64,000 nt of DNA from Ancylobacter polymorphus (GTDB lineage Bacteria; Pseudomonadota; Alphaproteobacteria; Rhizobiales; Xanthobacteraceae): NCBI RefSeq assembly GCF_022836935.1, contig NZ_CP083239.1, positions 2,370,001 to 2,434,000 of the forward strand, given 5' to 3'. Shown piece by piece: positions 8,476-17,584 of the stretch (position 1 is its first letter; each line of letters opens with the position of its first letter). Made by a program: the position numbers and the translations under genes. Under the pieces are notes generated by a model. It saw only the letters and a list, made by a program, of their open reading frames with translations. It searched no databases and was not told the origin of the DNA.

Positions 8476-9852
8476 TCAGCCGTAGCGCTCGGCCAGCAAC
8501 GCGTCGAGGGCACGGATGGTCTGCGCCTCGCCGCCTTCCGGTCGGCCGGGGCGGGAGGTGGGGTTCCAGGCGAAGATGTCGAGATGCAGCCACGCCCCGG
8601 CGCGGGAGACGAAGCGCTGCAGGAACAGCGCGGCGGTGATGGAGCCGGCGAAGCCGCTGCCGGGGGCGTTGTTCAGATCGGCGATCTTGCTGTCGAGCAT
8701 CGAGGCATAGGGCTGCCACAGCGGCATCCGCCAGGACGGGTCGGCCTCCGCCGCGCCATGGCGGGCGAGGTCGGCGGCCAGCGGCTCATCATCGGTATAG
8801 GCCGGCGGCAGTTGCGGCCCCAGCGCGACGCGGGCGGCGCCGGTGAGTGTGGCGAAGTCGATCAGCAATTCCGGTGCTTCCTCGTCGGCGAGGCTGAGCG
8901 CGTCGGCAAGGATCAGCCGGCCTTCGGCATCGGTGTTGCCGATCTCGACGGTGAGGCCCTTTCGCGAGGGGAACACGTCACCGGGGCGGAAGGCGGAACC
9001 GTCAATGGCGTTTTCCACCGCTGCCACGATGAGCCGCAGCCGCAGCTTGAGCCCGCGCGCCATGATCATCTGTGCGAGGCCGATGGCATTGGCGGCACCG
9101 CCCATATCCTTCTTCATCAGCAGCATGCCGCTGGACGGCTTGATATCGAGCCCGCCCGTGTCGAAGGCGACGCCCTTGCCGACCAGCGTCACCTTGGGCG
9201 CGCTTGGGTCGCCCCATGACAGGTCGATGAGGCGGGGCGCGCGCGGAGAGGCACGGCCGACGGCATGGACCAGCGGGAAATTGGCGGCCAGCAGATCGTC
9301 GCCGGTGGTCACCTTCACCTGTCCGCCAAAGCGCGAGGCGAGGGTGCGCACCGCCGCCTCGATTTCGGCGGGGCCGAGGTCGTTGGCGGGGGTGTTGACG
9401 AGGTCGCGGGTCAGCGTCACCGCCTCGGCGGTGCGGCGCAGATAGGCCTCGTCGGTCCCCTCGGGCACCACGAGCCGCACATCGGCGCCCGCCCGCTTGC
9501 CGTAGCGGGTGAAGCGATAGCCGCCGAGCAGAAAACCGAGCGCAGCGAGCCGGGGATCGACGGGGGCATGGGCGATGACATAGTCGCCGGCCGGCAGGGC
9601 GGTGGCGAGCTTGCCGAAGCTCAGCGGGTCGCGCGGGGCGCCGTCGCAGCCGAACAGGACGCCGGCGATGGCGCCATCGGCCGCCGGCAGCACCAGCAGC
9701 GATCCGGCCTCGGCCTTGAAGCCCGTGGTCTCGCCAAAGGCGAGCGCCGGTGCCGGCAGGCCGCTTGCCACCTCGCGCCAGTTCTGCGGCGTGACGCACC
9801 AGATCGGACGGGGAGTGCGCGCCTCGTCGGCACGGATCAACTGGGCGCCCAT
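8476..9852 (-). CDS. Leucyl aminopeptidase family protein (peptidase M17)
   Basis: A 458-residue cytosolic metallo-aminopeptidase of family M17 (PepA/PepB-like) that removes N-terminal residues from peptides. The signature NTDAEGRLILADAL is intact. The metal and substrate segments VGKGVAFDTGGLDIKPSSGM and MKKDMGGAANAIG are also visible. The N-terminal about 150 residues are the regulatory domain, shorter than in E. coli PepA. It ends 116 bases before the MarR gene and starts 21 bases after the histidine phosphatase stop on the same strand, so it may be in one transcript with it. Peptide catabolism would fit with the peptide importer nearby, but that is inference. Confidence 0.88.
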   Translation of the reverse strand: MGAQLIRADEARTPRPIWCVTPQNWREVASGLPAPALAFGETTGFKAEAGSLLVLPAADGAIAGVLFGCDGAPRDPLSFGKLATALPAGDYVIAHAPVDPRLAALGFLLGGYRFTRYGKRAGADVRLVVPEGTDEAYLRRTAEAVTLTRDLVNTPANDLGPAEIEAAVRTLASRFGGQVKVTTGDDLLAANFPLVHAVGRASPRAPRLIDLSWGDPSAPKVTLVGKGVAFDTGGLDIKPSSGMLLMKKDMGGAANAIGLAQMIMARGLKLRLRLIVAAVENAIDGSAFRPGDVFPSRKGLTVEIGNTDAEGRLILADALSLADEEAPELLIDFATLTGAARVALGPQLPPAYTDDEPLAADLARHGAAEADPSWRMPLWQPYASMLDSKIADLNNAPGSGFAGSITAALFLQRFVSRAGAWLHLDIFAWNPTSRPGRPEGGEAQTIRALDALLAERYG

Positions 9853-9873
9853 TCGTGGCTCTCCGGAAGAAGG

Positions 9874-10461
9874 TCAGGCGACGGCGAGTTCGAACGCGCC
9901 GTTTTCAATGAGATAGACGGCCCCCTGGCGCACCGGAAGCTCCACCGCCTGGCTCGGCGGCATGCCGGCGAAGGCGTGCAGCATGGCGCGCACGACGCCG
10001 CCATGGGTCACCACCACCGCATCGCCGGTGAGTTCGGCGACCGCTTCCAGCACCCGCGTCGAAAGCTCGGCATAGCTCTCGCCACCGGGGGGAGAGAAGT
10101 TCCACGGGTCGGCATCGCGGGCGGCGAGGCTCACCGGGTCGCGCCGGCGCAGTTCCGGCCAGGTGGAGCCTTCCCAGCGGCCGAAGGTGATTTCGCGCAG
10201 CCGGGGATCGCGGCGGAAGGCATCCGGCGGCAGGCCAAGCTCGGCGCGCAGGATCGCCATGGTCTGCGCGGCACGGCTGAGCGGGCTCGCGACGAAGTCG
10301 AGATGACGCGCGCCGCCGCTGAGACGTTCCACCACCCGCGCCGTCTCCGCCGCCTGCTCGCGGCCAAGATCGTTCAGCGGGATGTCATGCGAGCCTTGAA
10401 GGCGGCCGGCGAGATTCCAGTCGGTCTCGCCGTGCCGAACGAGAAAGATGCGTCGGGTCAT
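9874..10461 (-). CDS. Histidine phosphatase family protein (phosphoglycerate mutase-like)
   Basis: A 195-residue enzyme of the histidine phosphatase branch. The phosphoacceptor motif is FLVRHGETDWN near the N-terminus. The second catalytic histidine is in VVVTHGGVVRAML, and the other phosphate pocket residues are in SPLSRAAQTM. The start at 10461 overlaps the stop of the upstream secreted protein gene (ATGA), which fixes the start despite a longer open frame upstream. The substrate is unknown; the family includes alpha-ribazole phosphatase and broad-range phosphatases. No cobalamin genes are near. Confidence 0.82.
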   Translation of the reverse strand: MTRRIFLVRHGETDWNLAGRLQGSHDIPLNDLGREQAAETARVVERLSGGARHLDFVASPLSRAAQTMAILRAELGLPPDAFRRDPRLREITFGRWEGSTWPELRRRDPVSLAARDADPWNFSPPGGESYAELSTRVLEAVAELTGDAVVVTHGGVVRAMLHAFAGMPPSQAVELPVRQGAVYLIENGAFELAVA

Positions 10462-11081
10462 TTGGAAGGCAGGCTCACGACATGCGTGTAGCTGATCCGC
10501 TTGAACGGGTAGGCGACCCGAAGCGTCACCGTGGAGCCGGCGGGCGCGCGGCCCTTGGCCGTGACCAGCACGCCGCCCACGGTGCGACCCACGCAGCGAT
10601 GCGAGCCGCCGTCGACGCCGGTGGCGGTGAACTTGCCGATGCTGAAGTTCAGCTTCACGCCGGGCGGGGCAGAAAGCACCTTCACCTGCGGGGCCTGCGT
10701 CATCTGGCACAGCGAATCGGCCGAGCCGGCGGCGAACAGCACCGGCCCCTGGCGGCCGCCGGTGAGATAGCCGCGCCGATCCTGGTCGTCGCGCCCGTCG
10801 CTGGGGCTGACATAGCCGGGGAAGATGGCGCCGCCGAATCCGAAGATGCGGTTCATCAGCGGGTATTGCTGGAAGGTCGGCGGCACGCCGCTGTCCTGCG
10901 CGTCCGGCGGGGGAACATAGGGCAGGTTGGAGAGCCCCGACCCCGGCGGCGGGTTGACGATGATGGGGCCGGACTGCGCCGCCGCCGGCTGCAGGCCGGC
11001 CAGAGCGAGCACCAGTGTCCCTGCCGCCAGAGCGGGCAAGGCGTTGCGGCGGAAGAGCGATATCAGGCGGGCCTTCATCAT
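10458..11081 (-). CDS. Exported protein of unknown function with Pro-rich segment
   Basis: A 207-residue protein that I do not recognise. The start is taken at the first of two consecutive ATG codons (11081). This gives a clean Sec signal: KARLISLFRR basic region, a hydrophobic core (LPALAAGTLVLALAGL) and a cleavage site near AAAQ. The mature part opens with a Pro/Gly-rich segment (VNPPPGSGLSNLPYVPPPD). It then has a beta-rich C-terminal half with two cysteines (SLCQ, HRCVG) that could form a disulphide in the periplasm. It sits between fabI and the phosphatase gene on the same strand and overlaps the latter by 4 bases. Confidence 0.7.
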   Translation of the reverse strand: MMKARLISLFRRNALPALAAGTLVLALAGLQPAAAQSGPIIVNPPPGSGLSNLPYVPPPDAQDSGVPPTFQQYPLMNRIFGFGGAIFPGYVSPSDGRDDQDRRGYLTGGRQGPVLFAAGSADSLCQMTQAPQVKVLSAPPGVKLNFSIGKFTATGVDGGSHRCVGRTVGGVLVTAKGRAPAGSTVTLRVAYPFKRISYTHVVSLPSK

Positions 11082-11107
11082 GGCGCGTGCTCCGCTGGGG
11101 GGTCGGC

Positions 11108-11932
11108 TCAGTCCCGGTCGAGGGTGAGGTCGGGCGCGTCCGGGTTCTTCATGCCGACGATATGATAGCCGGCATCGACGTGATGCACCTCGCCGGTGAC
11201 GGCGCGGCCGAGATCGGAGAGCAGATACATCCCCGTATCGCCCACTTCGTCGATGGTGACGGTGCGGCGCAGCGGGGCGTTGAGCTCGTTCCACTTCAGG
11301 ATATAGCGGAAATCGCCGATGCCGGAGGCCGCCAACGTCTTGATGGGGCCAGCGGAAATGGCGTTGACGCGAATGTTTTTCGGGCCGAGATCGGCGGCGA
11401 GATAGCGCACGCTCGCCTCCAGCGCGGCCTTAGCGACGCCCATCACATTGTAATGCGGCATCCACTTCTCGGCGCCGTAATAGGTGAGGGTGAGCATGGA
11501 GCCGCCATTCGTCATCAGCTTCTCCGCGCGCTGGGCGACGGCGGTGAAGCTGTAGCAGGAGATCAGCATGGTCTTGCTGAAATTCTCCGCCGTGGTGTCG
11601 ACATAGCGCCCGTCGAGCTCGTTCTTGTCCGAGAAGGCGATGGCGTGAACGAGGAAGTCGAGACCGCCGAGCTGGCGCTCCGTCTCCGCGAAGACCGCGT
11701 CGATCGTGGCGGGGTCGGTGACGTCGCAATGGCCGACAATCGCCGCGTCAAGCTCGGCGGCGAGCGGCTCCACACGCTTGCGCAGCGGTTCGCCCTGATA
11801 GGTGAGCGCGAGTGTCGCCCCCTGCGCGTGGGCCGCCTTCGCGATGCCCCAGGCGATGGAGCGATTATTCGCCACTCCCATCACCAGGCCGCGCTTGCCG
11901 CTCATCAATCCGCCCGATGCCATGCTCGTCAC
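11108..11932 (-). CDS. fabI: Enoyl-[acyl-carrier-protein] reductase (NADH) FabI
   Basis: A 274-residue enzyme that catalyses the last reductive step of type II fatty acid elongation (trans-2-enoyl-ACP to acyl-ACP). The divergent SDR nucleotide motif of FabI is visible (GLVMGVANNRSIAWGIAKA). Catalytic Tyr161 and Lys168 lie in YNVMGVAK, with an additional Tyr pair at 151-152 in LTLTYYGAEK. The substrate-loop segment ISAGPIKTLAASGIGDF is typical. Length is normal. It lies 26 bases upstream of the exported protein gene on the same strand, downstream of the J-protein gene by about 110 bases. Confidence 0.95.
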   Translation of the reverse strand: MTSMASGGLMSGKRGLVMGVANNRSIAWGIAKAAHAQGATLALTYQGEPLRKRVEPLAAELDAAIVGHCDVTDPATIDAVFAETERQLGGLDFLVHAIAFSDKNELDGRYVDTTAENFSKTMLISCYSFTAVAQRAEKLMTNGGSMLTLTYYGAEKWMPHYNVMGVAKAALEASVRYLAADLGPKNIRVNAISAGPIKTLAASGIGDFRYILKWNELNAPLRRTVTIDEVGDTGMYLLSDLGRAVTGEVHHVDAGYHIVGMKNPDAPDLTLDRD

Positions 11933-12041
11933 GATGCTCCGTACCGTTGCCCGTCTTTCCGGGCGCAGGTTCCTATCGCACAGCAGCAGGACCCGCTCAA
12001 GCGAGCGGTCGCGCGCGACAGGCGTGCGCGGGCGGCGGAAC

Positions 12042-12992
12042 TCAGCCGGCGCCGTCGCGTCGCTTGCGCATCAGCTCTTCGAGGTGCGGGTCCGGCGCCT
12101 CGGGAAGCATGATCCGCATGGTGGCGAGCAGATCGCCAAAGCTACCGTCCGCCTTGGGCAGGCCCTTGCCGCGCAGGCGGAAGGTGCGGCCGGATTGGGT
12201 GTGCGCGGGCACGCTGAGCGAGACCTCGCCGCCCAGCGTCGGCACCCGCACCTTGCCGCCCAGCACCGCATCGGCGAGCGGCAACGCCACATCGGCACGC
12301 AGATCCGTGCCCTCGATGCGGAAATGCCGGTGCGGGGCATAGGCCACCACCACATAGGCATCGCCCGGGGCGCCGCCGAACGGACTTGGCTCGCCCTGTC
12401 CCTTCAGCCGCATGCGGTGGCCTTCGACAGCGCCAGCGGGAATCTTCACCTCGACCACACGCCCGTTGGGCAGGTGGACCTTCACCGACCCGCCCTCGAC
12501 GATGCGCTCCAGCGCCACCGGCACGGTGATGTCGACATCGCCGCCGCGCGGCGTTTCTCCACCCGCGCCGCGTCCCCGACCGCGCCCGCCAAGGCCGCCG
12601 AGAATGTCGGCGATCACGTCGTCGAAGCCGCCCGCGTCATGCGGGCCATGGCCGGAGCGGCGGGCGCCCTCGGGACCGAAGGAGAAGCTCTCATAGGCGG
12701 CGTCCCCCGGCGGGGGGCGACGGAATCCGCGCCCGAAGCCGCCGCCCGGAAAGCCCTCGAAGCCGCGCGGCTTGCCTTCGGCGTCGATCTCGCCACGGTC
12801 GAACTGGCCACGCTTCTCCACGTCGGAAAGGATTTCGTGCGCGGCGTTCAGTTCGGCGAACTGGTCCTGCGCCTTCGGGTTGTCCTTATTGGCGTCGGGA
12901 TGCAGCTTCTTGGCGAGCTTGCGGAAGGCTCGCTTGATGTCGTTCTGGTCAGCGTTACGGGCCACGCCGAGAATGTCATAGGGATCGCGCAT
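12042..12992 (-). CDS. DnaJ C-terminal domain J-protein (type II, CbpA-like)
   Basis: A 316-residue co-chaperone that stimulates DnaK. The J domain is residues 1-65 (DPYDILGVARNADQNDIKRA) with the HPD motif in LHPDANKD. A Gly/Phe/Arg-rich linker follows (FGRGFRRPPPG and GGRGRGRGAGG). The rest is the DnaJ C-terminal peptide-binding domain (VEVKIPAGAVEGHRMRLKGQ, FRLRGKGLPKADGSFGDLLA). There is no CxxCxGxG zinc-finger region, so this is a CbpA-type protein and not DnaJ itself. I chose 12992 because the J domain starts at once there; an upstream ATG at 13031 would add 13 non-conserved residues. Confidence 0.88.
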   Translation of the reverse strand: MRDPYDILGVARNADQNDIKRAFRKLAKKLHPDANKDNPKAQDQFAELNAAHEILSDVEKRGQFDRGEIDAEGKPRGFEGFPGGGFGRGFRRPPPGDAAYESFSFGPEGARRSGHGPHDAGGFDDVIADILGGLGGRGRGRGAGGETPRGGDVDITVPVALERIVEGGSVKVHLPNGRVVEVKIPAGAVEGHRMRLKGQGEPSPFGGAPGDAYVVVAYAPHRHFRIEGTDLRADVALPLADAVLGGKVRVPTLGGEVSLSVPAHTQSGRTFRLRGKGLPKADGSFGDLLATMRIMLPEAPDPHLEELMRKRRDGAG

Positions 12993-13102
12993 GAATGGTA
13001 ATCTCGTCCGGCGGTTCCGGCTTCCCTTCATGTAGGGAGGGTGTTGCGGGGATGCAACGGCTCACCATGGCCATTGGCGCGGAGATCGCGGGCGGTGAGG
13101 GC

Positions 13103-13594
13103 TCAGCGGTCGAGCAGGCGGGCCTGATCGACCTTCCAGCCGTTCTTGCCGGCGCGGCAGGCCTCGCCCTGCAGCCAGTCTTCCTGCTTTTCGCGCACGA
13201 AGCTCATCAGGAACTCACGGCACTTGCCGTCGTCGCCGGTCTCGCCGAGCGGCGTCACGGTGCCGCGCGTGGCGCTGGCATAGTTTTCCCAAGGGACGCT
13301 GGGAGCGGCCTGCTTCTCGCGCAGCGCTTCGGCGAGGGCGTTGCGGGCGGCGGCCCAGTCATCGGGGGCGATGCCTTTCGGCACCGGCTCGCGGGCATAG
13401 GCGCTCGGGGGCACCGAGCCGGTCGCCAGCGTGTCGAGGTCCGGCCCGGTGGAGCAGCCGGCGACGAGAAGCGCCGCGCCGACCAAAGTCAGCACGCTGG
13501 GTGCTGTGCGGAAGGATGCCGGGAGCGTATATGGAGGACGCGCGCTGTCCCGTTCGCGCGCCGCCTGCTCTCGCCACCTGTGGAACGTTTCCAT
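13103..13594 (-). CDS. RT0821/Lpp0805-like surface lipoprotein
   Basis: A 163-residue protein resembling the RT0821/Lpp0805 surface-protein family, recalled from memory. A lipobox is visible ([11 protein letters not shown], Cys47) after an unusually long, charged N-terminal region. The start at 13594 is the only ATG, and the real start might lie further in at a rare codon. The mature part carries the family-like segments CREFLMSF and [13 protein letters not shown], with two cysteines that could pair. It is divergent from pdxH with only 33 bases between start codons. Function is unknown. Confidence 0.68.
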   Translation of the reverse strand: METFHRWREQAARERDSARPPYTLPASFRTAPSVLTLVGAALLVAGCSTGPDLDTLATGSVPPSAYAREPVPKGIAPDDWAAARNALAEALREKQAAPSVPWENYASATRGTVTPLGETGDDGKCREFLMSFVREKQEDWLQGEACRAGKNGWKVDQARLLDR

Positions 13595-13627
13595 GGGTCC
13601 CGTACTCGACCGTCCGAAGTTGTCGTT

Positions 13628-14254
13628 ATGGAAGCGTCCGAACCGTTAACATCCGGTGATTTCACCGCCGCCACCGAACCTTTCCTGCTGTTCGAGGAAT
13701 GGTTTGCGCAGGCGAAGGAGAGCGAGCCCAACGACCCCAACGCCATGGCGCTCGCCACCGTGGACGCCGACGGCCTGCCGGATGTGCGGATGGTGCTGCT
13801 GAACCAGCGCGATGCGCGCGGCTTCGTGTTCTTCACCAATACCGGCAGCGCCAAGGGGCGCGAACTTGCTGGCACGCCCAAGGCGGCGGTGGTGTTTCAC
13901 TGGAAGTCGCTGCGCCGGCAGGTGCGCGTGCGCGGCCCGGTGGAGCAGGTGAGCGAAGCCGAGGCGGACGCCTATTTCGCCTCCCGTCCGCGCCTGTCGC
14001 AGATCGGTGCCTGGGCGAGCCAGCAGTCGCGGCCGATGGAAGGGCGCTTCGCGCTGGAGACGGCGGTGGCCAAGGTGACGGCGCAATACGCGCTCGGCAC
14101 GGTGCCGCGTCCGCCGCACTGGACCGGCTTCCGCATCCGCCCCCTGCAAATCGAATTCTGGCACGACCGGCCCTTCCGCCTGCATGATCGCGTCGTCTTC
14201 GCGCGCGAGACGGCTGAGGCGCCGGAATGGACCAAGACGAGACTCTACCCCTGA
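13628..14254 (+). CDS. pdxH: Pyridoxamine 5'-phosphate oxidase
   Basis: A 208-residue FMN enzyme that oxidises pyridoxamine- or pyridoxine-phosphate to pyridoxal phosphate. Recognisable family segments are [36 protein letters not shown], the FMN-contact region [33 protein letters not shown], and the C-terminal signature [15 protein letters not shown]. The C-terminus WTKTRLYP is the canonical end of PdxH. No good ribosome binding site precedes the ATG at 13628, and divergence from the lipoprotein gene leaves little space, so the start is less sure than the identity. Confidence 0.94.
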   Translation: MEASEPLTSGDFTAATEPFLLFEEWFAQAKESEPNDPNAMALATVDADGLPDVRMVLLNQRDARGFVFFTNTGSAKGRELAGTPKAAVVFHWKSLRRQVRVRGPVEQVSEAEADAYFASRPRLSQIGAWASQQSRPMEGRFALETAVAKVTAQYALGTVPRPPHWTGFRIRPLQIEFWHDRPFRLHDRVVFARETAEAPEWTKTRLYP

Positions 14255-14316
14255 TCGGCCTTTCCCCGGCGGCCTCGTCCCCTGACACCGCCCCGTCGCT
14301 GAGCTAGACATCGCCC

Positions 14317-15057
14317 ATGAACAACCAGCCTCGCCGCACTCTCCTGCTCACCGGCGCCTCCCGCGGCATCGGCCACGCCACCGTCAAGCGGTTCTCCGCC
14401 GCCGGATGGCGCGTCATCACCTGTTCGCGCCACGCTTTCCCGGAAAACTGCCCCTGGGAAATGGGGCCGGAAGACCACATCCAGGTCGACCTGTCCGACC
14501 CCGCCGACACGCTGCGGGCGGTGGAGGAAATCAAGAACCGCCTGCCCGATGGCCAACTCCACGCGCTGGTCAACAATGCCGGCATCTCGCCCAAGGGCGC
14601 GGGCGGAGCGCGGCTCGGCACGCTGAACACGCCGGAGGAAGACTGGCGGCGCGTGTTCCAGGTGAATTTCTTCGCCCCCATCCTGCTGGCGCGCGGCCTG
14701 CTGGAAGAGCTGAAGCGCACCCATGGCGCGGTGGTGAACGTCACCTCCATCGCCGGCTCGCGCGTGCACCCCTTCGCCGGCGCGGCCTACGCGACCTCCA
14801 AGGCGGCGCTGGCCGGCCTGACGCGCGAAATGGCGGCCGATTTCGGCCCGCTCGGCGTGCGGGTTAACGCCATCGCCCCCGGCGAGATCGACACGTCGAT
14901 CCTGTCGCCCGGCACGGAGAAGCTGGTGGAGCAGATCCCGATGCAGCGGCTCGGCACGCCCGATGAGGTAGCCAAGATCATCTATGTGCTGTGCACCGAG
15001 ACCTCGTCCTATCTGAACGGGGCGGAAATCCACATCAATGGTGGCCAGCACGTCTGA
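14317..15057 (+). CDS. SDR family NAD(P)-dependent oxidoreductase
   Basis: A 246-residue classical short-chain dehydrogenase. The nucleotide motif is TGASRGIGHAT, the structural motif is VNNAGISPKG, and the catalytic Tyr-x3-Lys lies in AYATSKAALAGL with the Ser in VTSIAGSRVH. The C-terminal segment SYLNGAEIHINGGQHV is the usual SDR ending. It lacks features that would point to a defined substrate. It lies 62 bases downstream of pdxH on the same strand and converges with corA across a 13-bp perfect hairpin. Confidence 0.88.
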   Translation: MNNQPRRTLLLTGASRGIGHATVKRFSAAGWRVITCSRHAFPENCPWEMGPEDHIQVDLSDPADTLRAVEEIKNRLPDGQLHALVNNAGISPKGAGGARLGTLNTPEEDWRRVFQVNFFAPILLARGLLEELKRTHGAVVNVTSIAGSRVHPFAGAAYATSKAALAGLTREMAADFGPLGVRVNAIAPGEIDTSILSPGTEKLVEQIPMQRLGTPDEVAKIIYVLCTETSSYLNGAEIHINGGQHV

Positions 15058-15072
15058 GCCGTGCCGGACACC

Positions 15073-15111
15073 CCGTCATCCCGGAAGGCGCCAGTTCGTC
15101 CGGGATGACGG
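15073..15111. terminator. Bidirectional hairpin between SDR and corA genes
   Basis: A perfect 13-base stem, CCGTCATCCCGGA (15073-15085) with TCCGGGATGACGG (15099-15111), and a 13-base loop, between two convergent genes. There is no U-tract on either side. The arm GTCATCCCGGA resembles palindromic intergenic repeats I recall from Hyphomicrobiales, so it may be a repeat copy acting as a transcription boundary. Confidence 0.5.
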
Positions 15112-15113
15112 CG

Positions 15114-16091
15114 CTACAGCCACCGTTTCCACTTGAAGAACAGATACGGCACCACCGCCGCCGCCAGCATGCCCGCCAGCGCCAGCGGGTAACCCCAGCG
15201 CTCGTCCAGCTCCGGCATGTGCTGGAAGTTCATGCCATAGACCGAGGCGATCAGCGTCGGCGGCATCAGCACCACCGAGAGCACCGCGAAAATCTTGATG
15301 ATGTTGTTCTGCTCGATGCCGACCATGCCCAGCGTGGCATCGAGCAGGAAGGTGATCTTGTTGCCGAGATAGGAAACGTGGTCGTTCAGCGAGCCGACAT
15401 CGCGCTGCATGCTTTTCAAGAGCGCGCGCTGCTCCTTGTCGAATCGCTGCGCCTCGCCCTCGGTGGACAGGAAGGTGATGAGACGGCCCATCGACACGAG
15501 GCTCTCGCGCACCTTGGAGGCAAGATCGCCGCGCCGCCCCAGCAGTTTCAATATGGTGCGGAAGCGCCGGCTATCGCTCGGCCGGTCGGTGGCCTCCTCG
15601 AAGACCTGGCGTGACACGGCATCGATGTCGCTCGACAGGCGCTCGATGATGTCGGCGGCGCGGTCGATGATGGTGTCCAGCATGATCAGCAGCAGCCGGT
15701 CGCCGCGCGTGCCGGGCGGGCAGGCGCGATCGAGCTTGGCCACGACGAGGCGGAAGGGCGTTGGCTCGTCATAGCGCACCGTGGTGAGCCGGTTGCCGGC
15801 GAGGATGAACGAGATTTCGGCCAGTGTGGGGCGTTCGCCGTCGCTGTTGCAGACGATGGCGCCGGTCATGTAGCGCGCGCCGTTCTCCACCCGCAGGCGG
15901 CTCGACGGTTCGATCTCGACCATTTCCTCGCGCGTCGGCACGGAAAGGCCGAGCGCCTGCTCGATGATCCGGTCCTCGCCCTCGCAGGGGCGGAACAGGT
16001 CGACCCAGACGGCGTCGTCCGGCATGTCGTCCACGGTCCGCACGGCGACGGGGGCGAGCAGTCCGTCGCGGACGCAATAGGCGGTGATCAT
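15114..16091 (-). CDS. corA: CorA-type divalent cation transporter
   Basis: A 325-residue membrane channel for Mg2+ (or Co2+/Ni2+) of the CorA family. The large N-terminal cytoplasmic domain (1-260) is followed by two helices near the C-terminus. The selectivity signature YGMNFQHMPEL sits between them, and the protein ends with the basic tail KWKRWL expected for CorA. The preceding helix reads IIKIFAVLSVVLMPPTLIAS. I start at 16091 (MITAYCVRDG); longer open sequence upstream is not CorA-like. The gene converges with the SDR gene. Confidence 0.9.
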   Translation of the reverse strand: MITAYCVRDGLLAPVAVRTVDDMPDDAVWVDLFRPCEGEDRIIEQALGLSVPTREEMVEIEPSSRLRVENGARYMTGAIVCNSDGERPTLAEISFILAGNRLTTVRYDEPTPFRLVVAKLDRACPPGTRGDRLLLIMLDTIIDRAADIIERLSSDIDAVSRQVFEEATDRPSDSRRFRTILKLLGRRGDLASKVRESLVSMGRLITFLSTEGEAQRFDKEQRALLKSMQRDVGSLNDHVSYLGNKITFLLDATLGMVGIEQNNIIKIFAVLSVVLMPPTLIASVYGMNFQHMPELDERWGYPLALAGMLAAAVVPYLFFKWKRWL

Positions 16092-16297
16092 AGCTCCTCC
16101 GGCACGGGTCGCGGCGGCGCCGACCATGCTCTGGATCGCAAACAGATGCCAGCCGGCCCCCCGCCAAAGGCGCAGGGCCGTGTCGTAGCCGTCATCGCGG
16201 CGCGAATCAGGCGAGCCTGTCCCGTCCGGGCGCACATCGGTGCAGCACCCGAAGGAGGGCGGTTCGTCGTTCAGCGTCTCTGGGGGAAGAGGCGGCC

Positions 16298-16546
16298 TCA
16301 GGCCGCGAAATATTCTACGTCGCGAAGCGTGACGATTTTGGCTTCCGCATCATCGGTCCGCGCCGCGCCCGAAACGGGGGCATCGGATACCGTCTTCTTG
16401 GAGGAGGCGTAACGGGCCGCAGCGGCAACCGCGGAAATGCCGATCTCGCGCCAATGTGCGCTCTGTTCCGCGCGGTCCCAGCGCTCGCTCGGTCGGGATT
16501 CGGGGGCGCGGCTCTGTTGGGCCGGGCTTTCTTCTTCGGTAGACAT
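16298..16546 (-). CDS. Small hypothetical protein
   Basis: An 82-residue protein that I do not recognise. The ATG at 16546 is preceded by GGAGAG at good distance (CCTGGAGAGTGTC then ATG), which supports this start over a longer frame. The N-terminal half is acidic and polar (MSTEEESPAQQSRAPESRPS). The centre contains a short amphipathic stretch (HWREIGISAVAAAARYA), and the C-terminus reads IVTLRDVEYFAA. No signal peptide or membrane helix. It lies alone between corA and the L,D-transpeptidase gene, with about 200 bases downstream of it (16092-16297) in which I see nothing else. Confidence 0.5.
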   Translation of the reverse strand: MSTEEESPAQQSRAPESRPSERWDRAEQSAHWREIGISAVAAAARYASSKKTVSDAPVSGAARTDDAEAKIVTLRDVEYFAA

Positions 16547-16840
16547 GACACTCTCCAGGTTGAACTCCCCGCCATTGCGGGCGGATGCCGACGAAGTGGG
16601 CGTCGACTGCGTCAAAAATATGCAAAGTCGCGGTCGGAGATAAGGCCTCTTGGCGCTTAGCCGGCTTCATCCCGGCTTTTTCGACCTCTTCCAACGGAAG
16701 TGATGTTTTTTCGCAACAACTTATGGCGACGAACCGGTGGCAGTCATGTGGCCCCTTCAAGGCGGGTCCTACATGGGTTAATCGACGGACAGCGAGCGAT
16801 TTGACGCGCATGGCGCGTGGCGGGATTCGGAGCTTTGGAT

Positions 16841-17443
16841 ATGGTTTTGCGCGGGGCGGCGGTGGTCCTGTTGGCGGTTCTTCTGGCGGCGTGCAGCAAT
16901 GCGCAGCGGCAGCCGGCTCCCGAGGCGTCGCTGACGCCGCGGGACAAGAAGCTGCTGGCGGACGCACCCTATAAGAAGGTTCAGCCGCCGGAGATGTATC
17001 AGCGCGCGATCGTCGACTATGCCGGCACCGAGAAGCCCGGCACGATCGTCGTCGATACCGACAAGAAGTTCCTCTACCTGGTCGAGGATAACGGTAAGGC
17101 GATCCGCTACGGCGTGACCGTCGGCGAAGAAGGCCTCGCCTTCAAGGGCGAAGCCAAGGTGGGCCGCAAGGCCGAATGGCCGACCTGGACCCCGACCCCG
17201 GAAATCAAGCAGCGCCTCGCCGGCATTCCGAACTTTGTCGGCCCCGGTCCGCATAACCCGATGGGGGCCCGCGCCCTTTATCTCTACCAGGGCAACAAGG
17301 ACACGCTGTTCCGCATCCATGGCACCAACCAGCCCGAATATATCGGTTGGGCCATTTCCTCGGGCTGCATCCGCATGCTCAATGAGGACGTGATCGACCT
17401 CTATACCCGCGTGCCGCAGGGCGCCAACGTCGTCGTTCTCTGA
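16841..17443 (+). CDS. L,D-transpeptidase (YkuD domain) lipoprotein
   Basis: A 200-residue exported enzyme that forms 3-3 cross-links in peptidoglycan or attaches proteins to it. The YkuD domain spans about residues 60-200, with the catalytic motif HGTNQPEYIGWAISSGCIRM (Cys nucleophile, upstream His). The start at 16841 has a CGGAG ribosome binding site and gives a lipoprotein signal with lipobox VLLAAC (Cys18). Alternative upstream GTG (16817) lacks one. A rho-independent terminator follows. About 290 bases upstream (16547-16840) carry no gene; they should contain the promoters of this gene and of the small divergent gene. Confidence 0.9.
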   Translation: MVLRGAAVVLLAVLLAACSNAQRQPAPEASLTPRDKKLLADAPYKKVQPPEMYQRAIVDYAGTEKPGTIVVDTDKKFLYLVEDNGKAIRYGVTVGEEGLAFKGEAKVGRKAEWPTWTPTPEIKQRLAGIPNFVGPGPHNPMGARALYLYQGNKDTLFRIHGTNQPEYIGWAISSGCIRMLNEDVIDLYTRVPQGANVVVL

Positions 17444-17464
17444 CGACCGCGACGGGTTCAAATG

Positions 17465-17500
17465 AAAAGGGCGCTGCCGCTGGCAGCGCCCTTTTTGTTT
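17465..17500 (+). terminator. Rho-independent terminator of L,D-transpeptidase gene
   Basis: A perfect 10-bp stem, GGGCGCTGCC (17469-17478) with GGCAGCGCCC (17482-17491), a 3-base loop and TTTTTG directly after it, about 25 bases downstream of the stop codon. An A-rich stretch precedes the stem, so it could act in both directions. Confidence 0.88.
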
Positions 17501-17545
17501 GTCGGTGCAGTGCTTTAGGAGCTTGCCGCCTGCCATTATGTCGAA

Positions 17546-17580
17546 AAGGGCAGGGCCCCGGCGCTCGGCCGGGGCCCTGT
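17546..17580 (-). terminator. Rho-independent terminator of aminotransferase gene
   Basis: A 12-bp GC-rich stem, CAGGGCCCCGGC (17551-17562) with GCCGGGGCCCTG (17568-17579), directly after the aminotransferase stop on the minus strand. Reading the minus strand, the stem is followed by CCCTTTTCGAC, a short U-tract. Confidence 0.72.
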
Positions 17581-17584
17581 CGCG

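Noticed and set aside
15073..15111. Hairpin with arm CCGTCATCCCGG as possible mobile repeat element
   Set aside because: A single copy in the window cannot show that it is a repeat; listed only as a transcription boundary.
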